Source: Homarus americanus (taxonomy: Eukaryota; Arthropoda; Malacostraca; Decapoda; Nephropidae). Taken from it: DNA of 64,000 bases. Both the position numbers and the translations under genes were made by a program. The stretch covers positions 1 through 64,000 of the forward strand of contig NW_024725552.1 of assembly GCF_018991925.1 (NCBI RefSeq), given 5' to 3'. Shown here piece after piece: positions 57,171 to 64,000 of this stretch (the first letter of the stretch is position 1; every line of letters starts with the position of its first letter). The notes beneath the pieces were generated by a model, which was not told where the DNA came from, ran no database searches, and saw only the letters and a program-made list of their open reading frames with translations.

Positions 57171-60100
57171 ATGGTCACTGCATGGAATGTTAGGACCCTT
57201 CTGGATACTAGAACAAATTGAGCATCCTGAAAGAAGAACTGCCCTTGTAGCAAAAGAGCTGGCTAGCTATAACATCGACATAGTAGCCATTAGTGAGTCC
57301 CGGCTCCCAGTCGAGGGTCAACTCACAGAACGGGGGTCTGGCTATACCTTCTTCTGGAAGGGTAAGCCTGCTGTGGAGAGAAACCGCATTTATGGAGTTG
57401 GCTTTGCCATCCGCCAACGCAACCTACACAGGCTAACTGAAATGCCTATTGGGATCAACGAGAGCCTCATGACGCTCTGAGTTCCACTGAATCACTCACG
57501 TCATGCCTTCTTCATCAGTGCATATGCCCCAATACTGCATGCAGAGGATGACATCAGGGAGGCCTTTATGCCAACCTCGAGAGTGCTAACCTCTATCCCC
57601 AGAGAAGATAAGGTTGTGCTCCTAGGTGACTTCAATGCAGAGATGCTGACATTTGGCAGGGAAAAATGGGGACAAATGGACTAGGCAAGTGTAATCCCAA
57701 CGGCCTACTCCAACTCAGCGAGTGTGCTGCACACAATCTCATTATCACCAATACCTTGTTTAGGCAGGCCAACAAGTTCAAGGGTTCGTGACAACATCCA
57801 TGATCCAAACACTGGCATCTCATTGACTACATCATTGTCAGAGAAAAAGATCGCCGAGATATCCTCATCATCCATGACATGCGTGGCTCAGGCCACTGCG
57901 ACACTGGTCATCAGCTCGTCAGACCAAGCTCTCACTTCACGTCGCCCCAAAACAGTGAAGGCAGCAAGCCTCTAGAAGAGGTTTTAACACTAAGTGTCTG
58001 GAGGATCCAGTGGTAACACATGCTTTCAGAGAGCAGCTCGAACATGGGCTGATAAACAACCCGACAATGAACAACCCAAATCCCAGTACCGAATGGAATA
58101 ATCTTAACACGTCATGGCAAAAACCTGCAGAGAGACCCTCGGCCACATCGAAAGAATACATCAGGACTGGTTTGGTGAAAATGACCCGGCAATCAATGTA
58201 CTCATCAATGATAAACGTGCTGCCTTAACTGACTGGCAGAACAACCCTCAGTTTCGGACCAAAGCTAATACCTTCCACAAGAAGAAAGCTGTGGCCCAGC
58301 TGGAACTTCGCAATCTAAAAAATGACTGGTTTAAAAATAAAGAATGTGAAACACAAAAAATTTACAGTTCAGCACAAGATGCATGAATTTTTCAATTCCA
58401 CTAAAACATTTTATGGGCCAATCACTCATGGCGCAGCACCCCCACCCACTCATCCTACGGTAACTCCGTAATTAAAGACGATGAAGGCCTCCTTCAGTGC
58501 TGGAAAGAGCACTACCATTCACTGTTCAACCGAAACACTGATGTGGATGTCCTGAGTACCCAGCAGGTCCCTCAGCATCCAGAGCTAACCCACCTCAGCT
58601 CTTCTCCATCCCTGGATGAGGCAGCTACTGCCATCAAACAGATGAAAAATAACAAAGCCTCAGGGCCTGATAGAATCCCAGCCGAGGTGTATAAAGCAGG
58701 AGGACCTCTGCTTACCAGCCATCTCCACTCTCTCCTGGAGAATATATGGGAGAAGGAGGGAATCCCCCAAGCTCTTAAAGATGCCTCTATCGTCAATATT
58801 TATAAGGACAAGGGAGCCCGCGGATCTCGCTGCTTTCCGTAGCTGGCAAAATTATTGCCTGAGTCCTCCAAAACAGATTTCCTCCTGAGGCGGAAAACTT
58901 CCTCCCAGAATCTCAGTGTGGCTTTAGACCAACACGTGGCACCACCGACATGATCTTTGCTGCCCGCCATATACAGGAAAAGTGCCGGGAATAGTGTCAT
59001 GACCTGTACTTGGCTTTTATCTGTCTAACCAAGGCCTTCAACTCTGTCAACAGGGAAGTCCTCTGGTGGACCTTCAGCCGTTTCGGCTGCCCCCCCCAAA
59101 ATTAATCGCCATTGTGAGGCAACTCCTGTACAATGGCACCCAGTCTGAGTTCTTCCCCATTCAAACGGGGATTAAACAAGGATGTGTACTGGCATCAACT
59201 CTCTTTTCCATTTTCTTGGCTGTCTTCCTTACTCGTGCCAGTACCAATTTAGCCGGCAGGGTGGACATTGAGTACCGGATGAAGGGTCTTTTCAACATAA
59301 GATGACTCCAGGCAAAAACAAATGTGTCGGCAGCTTCCATTACTGAACTTCAGTATGCAGACGACCTCACTCTTGTTGCTCACACTGAACGCGACCTACA
59401 GGAGATCCTGAACACCTACGCAGATGCGTATGCACACTTCGGCCTTGAAGTGAATGTATGCAAGACTGAGATTCTCTTTCAACCTGCCTCTGGTTCAGAC
59501 ACACCTCCACCATCCATCCAGCTTAACAGTACTACCCTCTTGAATGTTACGCACTTTCGGTATCTCGGCTCCCACCTGTCCACCACTGCAGATATCGATG
59601 AAGAGATTCACCATCGGATCAGATGTGCATTTCAAGCCTTTAACAGACTCCTAAACCGTGTCTTCAGCTGTAGGGAGCTGAAATTATCTACAAAGTTAAA
59701 CGCATATCGAGCAATGGTCCACCCCACCCTGAGTGCTATATGGCAGGGAGACATGGGTCACATACAGGAGGCACATCAAGCCACTTGAAAACTTTCACCA
59801 ACGTAGTCTACGTTCCAACCTCCGAGTTCGCTGGGAAGACAAGTGAGCAAATACCAGTATTCTTGCTGACACCAACTGTAGGAGCATCGAGGTTACCATT
59901 ATCCATGAACAACTATGCTGGACTGGCCATGTTACCCTCATGGACGACAGTAGACTGCCAAAGCAGCTACTTTACAGTCACCTAACGAATAGTAACCGTA
60001 ACGCCGGCGGGCAACTGAATAGCTATAAAGAGAGTTTTAAGACAAACCTCAAAAAGTGCCAAATCGATCCTTTCACCTGGGAGACAATTACTCCACATCG

Positions 60101-60303
60101 TAACGCTTGCAGGAGCACCACACGAGAAGGTGTCAATACTTTCGAGTTAGCCCGACTGCAAACCGAGGCAGACAAGCGTCAACGCCTGAAAACCGCTGCC
60201 ACCCTCTCCCATACAAGACGTAGCCCTCCACATGTGCAACATATGTGAACAACCCTGCCGGTCCCGTATCGGCCTCTTTAGTCACCTCAAAACTCACCAA
60301 TGA
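57171..60303 (+). pseudogene. Near-full-length LINE ORF: APE endonuclease, RT, C2H2 finger (dead copy)
   Basis: ATG at 57171 begins MVTAWNVRTLLDT (first endonuclease Asn at 57186). After a frameshift come DIVAISESRLP (catalytic Glu 57295), LLGDFNAE (57625-57642) and CDTGHQLVR, where the usual Asp of the D-H pair is Gly (57906). The RT domain follows: AIKQMKNNKASGPDRIPAEV (from 58630), FRPTRGTTDMIFAARHIQ, motif A FICLTKAFNSVN with Cys for the catalytic Asp (59022-59024) and Asn for the second Asp, motif B GIKQGCVLASTLF, and an intact YADD (59354-59365). The carboxyl part has TLMDDSRLPKQLLYSHL and ends with CNICEQ...H..KTH, a C-x2-C-x12-H-x3-H finger (60235-60297), in a different frame from the preceding segment; stop at 60301. 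There are many stops and at least five frameshifts. The single-ORF layout suggests an RTE-like or related clade (uncertain). It is not a host gene. Confidence 0.88.
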
Positions 60304-60390
60304 AGGTGACATCCCTAATAACTCATATTATTGTATCATAGCTGGATGATCGTCATACTCGAAGTAATGTGCGTGTGTTTATGCGCGCGC
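60304..60390 (+). mobile_element. Probable 3' UTR of the LINE
   Basis: Short AT-rich sequence after the LINE stop. There is no poly(A). The 3' boundary is not evident and could lie anywhere before about 60400. Confidence 0.45.
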
Positions 60391-60733
60391 TCCGGATACG
60401 AAAACGCACACAAAAAAATTTCAAACACGACAGAAATATCTAAAGAATAACATCACAATAAGACTTACACAAAGTAATAAAAACAACAACTAACATAACA
60501 AACAAAAGGGAAAACGTAAAAAATGAAAATAATAATAATAAAGCAGACAATGAAACAATATATTAACTAATCCAGCTTAAATAATAGTAATGAAAGGTAA
60601 TATAAATAAAACTAAAGGAAAACAAATATAAGGAAATATATCCAAAACAAACACTTAAATCATGAATAATTGACAATAACGAAATAAAGTGTAAATTCCT
60701 CAGAGGGATAACTTATGAAAAGGGGTCACGAAC

Positions 60734-60772
<39 letters not shown>

Positions 60773-60993
60773 TCGCGGGTGGAGGGAAGAAAAGTGAAAT
60801 ATGAGAGGGTCGTGACCACACTGAATGGTCCACTATTAATCTTTGGCACTAAACTATTTCACCTTCAAGACCATGAAAGAACAGCGTGATAGATTAAGAG
60901 GCGCCCTTAAGATGCTCACCTCACGCTAATTCACGACTATGTAATTTCTGAAGTTTTAGGAGTTGATGTACCACAACACGCGCGGCCCATTCA

Positions 60994-60996
<3 letters not shown>
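60391..60996. other. A-rich sequence with a GA microsatellite
   Basis: An A-rich segment (AACAAAC, AATAATAAT words) is followed by a GA run at 60734-60772 with one AA interruption. No gene recognised. Confidence 0.6.
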
Positions 60997-61034
<38 letters not shown>

Positions 61035-61149
61035 TGGCCAACTAGTCTCTCTCTCTCTCTCTCCAATCCGGTGATGGCATCAACTAAGGAACGACTATGA
61101 TGAATAACCTAAGAGAGATTACTGGTTACGGTTTATGTTATAATCTTTC

Positions 61150-61182
<33 letters not shown>
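60997..61182. repeat. TG (60997-61032) and two TC runs
   Basis: TG run of 18 units, then TC at 61046-61063 and 61152-61181, separated by unique bases. Confidence 0.93.
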
Positions 61183-61186
<4 letters not shown>

Positions 61187-61261
61187 GGTCTGTCTCTCCC
61201 CGTTTCTCACAACACAATGCGGACGTGTGTTGGTAGTGGGCAAGGGTGTGGGAAACCGAGT

Positions 61262-61400
61262 GTTGCGGTAAACGTCATTATCCAGGGTCGTGAACACAAT
61301 GGGAGCTGAGACACCACCCTGAGGCACCCCGCCATACATCATCATTCAGGAACACCGCTGCTCTTGTCGTGTTCCTTCCATATACCACAAGTCGTCTATA
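61262..61400 (-). pseudogene. Small reverse transcriptase motif-B remnant
   Basis: The minus strand reads LVVYMEGTRQEQRCS, a stop, then MYGGVPQGGVSAPIVFTTLD. The GVPQGG-V-x-x-P-x-x-F string is the classic RT motif B of LINEs (usually GVPQGSVLGPLLF or GVPQGGVLSPTLF), preceded as usual by a short variable strand. Nothing upstream (motif A) or downstream (YxDD) is recognisable, because a TC microsatellite lies on each side. The fragment is too short for a clade assignment and could still be chance, though the motif is specific. Confidence 0.5.
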
Positions 61401-61404
61401 TCTT

Positions 61405-61533
61405 ATCTCTCTCTCTCTCTCTCTCTCTGCATGGGGTGATGGGCAAACAGAAACCCAGAGAAAGGGGGAAACGGCGAGGAAAACAGATGCAAGTGTAAAA
61501 GAGAATGGAAAACGGATGCAACACGCACACACA

Positions 61534-61570
<37 letters not shown>
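61405..61570. repeat. TC, CA and TC microsatellites
   Basis: TC at 61405-61428, then unique bases, CA at 61524-61536 running straight into TC at 61537-61570. Short frames on both strands are Ser-Leu and Arg-Glu repeats. Confidence 0.94.
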
Positions 61571-61572
<2 letters not shown>

Positions 61573-61639
61573 TGGGGTCCATCCTGTGTTTTGTCTGGAG
61601 CTCACACACCATTGTTGCTTCAACTATTAGGCGAAAGAG

Positions 61640-62055
61640 GTTGAATATACTGAGAGGCTATACTGAGAAGTTAATACTGAGAAGTTACTGAGAGGTGTTA
61701 CTGAGAGGTTATACTGAGAGGTTATACTGAGAAGTTAATACTGCGAAGTTACTGAGAGGTTATACTGAGAGGTTATACTGAGAGGTTATACTGAGAAGTT
61801 AATACTGAGAAGTTACTGAGAGGTTATACTGATAGGTTACTGAGAGGTTATACTGAGAGGTTATACTGAGAGGTTATACTGAGAGGTTATACTGAGAAGT
61901 TAATACTAAGAAGTTACTGAGAGGTTATACTGATAGGTTACTGAGAGGTTATACTGAGAGGTTATACTGAGAGGTTATACTGAGAAGTTAATACTAAGAA
62001 GTTACTGAGAGGTTATACTGATAGGTTACTGAGAGGTTATACTGAGAGGTTGGTG
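61640..62055. repeat. ~13-15-bp minisatellite (TTATACTGAGAGG)
   Basis: About 28-30 copies of TTATACTGAGAGG, with variants TTAATACTGAGAAG and TTACTGAGAGG. A longer block of about 85-90 bases containing TACTAAGAAG and TACTGATAGG is repeated in order (61885-61970, 61970-62050), so there is a higher-order period. Confidence 0.95.
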
Positions 62056-62189
62056 AATATGTTATAAGGATGAATGTACCAAGAGGTTGGATATACTAAA
62101 TGGAGGTTGGTCGAGACTCCCCGCTGGTGTCTGGGAATATCGCAGCCTTATAACACCTGATGAATATGTAAACAGCGATCTATCGTGTC
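62056..62189. other. Unique spacer
   Basis: No feature recognised. Confidence 0.4.
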
Positions 62190-62268
62190 TGGGGGAGGGG
62201 GGATAGGGAGGGAGAAGGGGAGGGGGAATGGTGAGGGAGACGGGGAGGGGGAAGAGGGAGGGTGGATG
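62190..62268 (+). repeat. G-rich tract with quadruplex potential
   Basis: Many runs of three to six G separated by A/T/GA (GGGGGAGGGGGG, GGGAGGGAGAAGGGG) within 80 bases, more than enough for intramolecular G-quadruplexes on the + strand. Confidence 0.85.
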
Positions 62269-62954
62269 GTGAGCAAAGAAGTGCAGAGACAGAGGGAGTA
62301 TAAAACATTTGGTTGACCAAGAGTCTATGATAATGTGAGTAGTCTATTATCAACAATAAAGTATCTTGACCCCTCCAGTACAATGTCAACACGTCGGGTT
62401 CAAGGAATTAATTCACTGCACTCAGTAGGTTAGCATCGTGCTCAGTAGGTCAGTCGCGTCAGGCAGGAGAGTTCTTACGTCTACAGTCAAGAGGAAAATT
62501 TCAATTACGAAATCTTTGACAATTCGAAATCAGGAGGACGACTTTATTTGCCAAGCACAACAACATGATCTCTGGTCCGATTACTTAACCAAGCCAGGAG
62601 GACGATGACCAGCCGCCGCGAACGATAATTTACTTCCTCGTACTACCATGGTTAACACAATATGAAGTAGAACCAAGCGCTGTAATCTACATATTAGGTG
62701 TGTGTGGGCAGCTGACAGACGTCACTATCCCCACCTACAATCTGTAACCTCACACGTAACCTTGATCATAACAATCACACCGTATAAATTTGGCCAGGAA
62801 GCTCAACACGAAGTGGAAGATGTAATGGCGGCCGAGATGTATCGTGCAGCTAATTATACCCTTGACCAGCTCGCCTCCCCGCCTTAAGAGCTGCTCCCAA
62901 CCTGACATGGCGGATCACTCCCTAGATTTAACACGATTCGATTCTCTTAGATAA
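62269..62954. other. Unique sequence, no recognised gene
   Basis: Normal-complexity DNA. A 61-codon frame at 62702-62887 has no recognisable similarity and no supporting context, so I do not call it. Confidence 0.5.
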
Positions 62955-63362
62955 GTTCGGTGGGAAATTTAGGAGCGTCTAATTCTGCACGCGTTTTAGC
63001 AGGAAATTTAGTGCGGCCGATTGTCCTTCTCCGCGTTTTAGCGGGAAATTTAATGGCATTCGATTCTCTTCGCGCTTCAATGGAGGAATTTAGTGTCCGA
63101 TTCTATACGCGTTTTGGCGGGAAATTAAGTGTCAGTCAATTCCCCCCACAATTCGGGAAAGGTTTGAAATTATCTTGAAATCAGAAGGAAATTCTTCAGT
63201 GTAGTTTTTTACGTTTTAACAAGATAAAAATTACTAACATTATTCTTACATATGGCGCGAATACATTACTGTAACGAATTCTTTTAAATGTTATTCTTTC
63301 GTCTTTTTGGCGGGAGATTCGAACGTTTTTACATCATCATACACGTTAATGGCGGGAAATCC
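62955..63362 (+). promoter_or_regulatory. Degenerate repeat cluster with E2F-like motifs
   Basis: Imperfect ~48-50-base units (CGATTCT...CGCG-TTTTAGCGGGAAATTTAG) recur between 62955 and 63130. Single related motifs follow at 63304-63316 (TTTTTGGCGGGAG) and 63351-63360 (GGCGGGAAAT). TTTTGGCGGGAAA at 63112-63124 equals the textbook E2F/DP site. Variants occur at 62959 (GGTGGGAAATTT), 62995 (TTAGCAGGAAATTT) and 63036 (TTTTAGCGGGAAATTT). No downstream gene is recognised, so a promoter role is unproven. Confidence 0.5.
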
Positions 63363-63625
63363 TCAGTATTCGCCTTTTTGCTGATGTTGAAGAGGCGCCA
63401 TTTTCTGTGCTTTGGTGTTATTTGAGAGTATTAAAATCAACTTCCTGTTATTCTGAATAAATTTATTAGATGGCAGACATCCAAATGGAGTCTCAAGACG
63501 ATAATTAGAATACATAAAGCCGACACAGATTACCCCAACAATCTGGTGCAGGCGGCCGAGGACGCTTGTGACGTCACGGGGCACTACAGGCCTTTTATTT
63601 TTTTTATGTATGACATAATTGCTAC
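63363..63625. other. Unique sequence
   Basis: No recognised gene. One GAGGCGCCATTTTC word lies at about 63391. Confidence 0.45.
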
Positions 63626-63638
63626 TACTACTACTACT

Positions 63639-63705
<67 letters not shown>

Positions 63706-63880
63706 GTAATATACCGCCACTACTACAGTACTACCATCATCACCACCACTACCTCCATTACTTCCAATACCACCTTCACCACTACCACCAGCAATACTAC
63801 AACCAGCAACACCATCATCACCACCATTACCATCAACACTACTACCATCATCATCACTACCACTACCTGCCGTAGGTCAC
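63626..63880. repeat. (ACT)n-(AAT)n and CAC/ATC trinucleotide tracts
   Basis: ACT units, then about 22-23 AAT units (63639-63705), then ACCATC/CACTAC-type imperfect trinucleotides to about 63868. The frames through it (Asn-, Ile- and His-rich) are artefacts. Confidence 0.94.
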
Positions 63881-63943
63881 CTGGTAGGTATGAGTCTCAG
63901 TGAGAGGTCACTCAAGTATTTCTTGGAACTTGTTGAGGCGGCC

Positions 63944-63945
<2 letters not shown>

Positions 63946-63974
<29 letters not shown>
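63946..63974. repeat. (TG)n microsatellite with AAT tail
   Basis: About 14 TG units, then AATAATAATAAATAATAAT to the window end. Confidence 0.95.
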
Positions 63975-63978
<4 letters not shown>

Positions 63979-64000
63979 AATAATAATAAATAATAATGAC

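Noticed and set aside
57112..59788. Host gene of the craniofacial-development-protein-2 type
   Set aside because: Endonuclease plus RT motifs with stops and frameshifts show a LINE copy. Such gene names are commonly given to LINE endonuclease fragments.
62702..62887. 61-codon frame as a small gene
   Set aside because: No recognisable motif, no neighbouring exon signal, and length within chance expectation.

Overview
This window looks like eukaryotic genomic DNA from an arthropod, most probably a decapod crustacean. The evidence is: interstitial (TTAGG)n/(AACCT)n tracts, the pancrustacean telomere-type repeat; abundant long CA, CT, AAT and GGA microsatellites; and several decayed APE-type non-LTR retrotransposons (LINEs) of kinds common in crustaceans. 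I see no bacterial gene, operon, rRNA, tRNA or CRISPR array. I also could not recognise any intact host protein-coding gene. The species call is inference. Roughly two thirds of the window is tandem repeat, and most long open frames (up to 1233 codons) are by-products of repeat arrays.

Layout. 1-1.16 kb: ordinary AT-rich sequence. 1.17-13.78 kb: huge low-complexity block alternating polypyrimidine (TCTCC/TTCTC) domains with AT-rich (TAAATAAAT, TCATCATT) domains. 13.8-15.85 kb: mostly unique DNA with a minus-strand LINE RT C-terminus beside a gapped inverted repeat. 16.5-18.9 kb: a CCCACACTGCCC minisatellite split by a LINE fragment (RNase H, C-terminal Cys/His motif, 3' end). 19.2-20.0 kb: clean 34-bp minisatellite. 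20.3-21.8 kb: two same-orientation copies of another LINE C-terminus. 22.5-22.7 kb: TTAGG-like tracts. 22.8-23.6 kb: 21-22-bp minisatellite. 23.7-38.3 kb: 14.6-kb array built from 10-bp subunits, with a strictly phased 50-bp core at 27.65-28.83 kb that grades into GC-richer variants. 38.3-40.9 kb: unique DNA with microsatellites and nine AACCT units. 40.9-43.7 kb: 41-43-bp array. 43.8-46.6 kb: GATGGTACAAGATGGTG array. 47.4-47.85 kb: 26-bp CAG/AAC-rich array. 48.1-54.0 kb: ~30-bp GGA-rich array. 54.0-55.0 kb: minus-strand LINE ORF1 (SGNH esterase) plus the start of ORF2, followed by one stray GGA-array unit. 55.5-56.0 kb: very regular 13-bp AGGTCA array. 56.2-60.4 kb: nearly full-length but dead LINE with endonuclease, RT and C-terminal C2H2 finger. 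61.3 kb: small RT motif-B remnant. 61.6-62.1 kb: ~13-bp array. 62.96-63.36 kb: degenerate repeats carrying E2F-like GGCGGGAAA motifs. The end is AAT, CAC/ATC and TG microsatellite.

The genes do not work together as a pathway. The coding content is a graveyard of at least seven LINE pieces, all with stops, frameshifts, truncation or lost catalytic residues. The recurring theme is LINE fragments inside or against tandem arrays, and arrays that differ sharply in regularity: some are strictly in phase and others full of 1-3-base indels. That second contrast may be biological, or may reflect uneven consensus accuracy in a long-read assembly.
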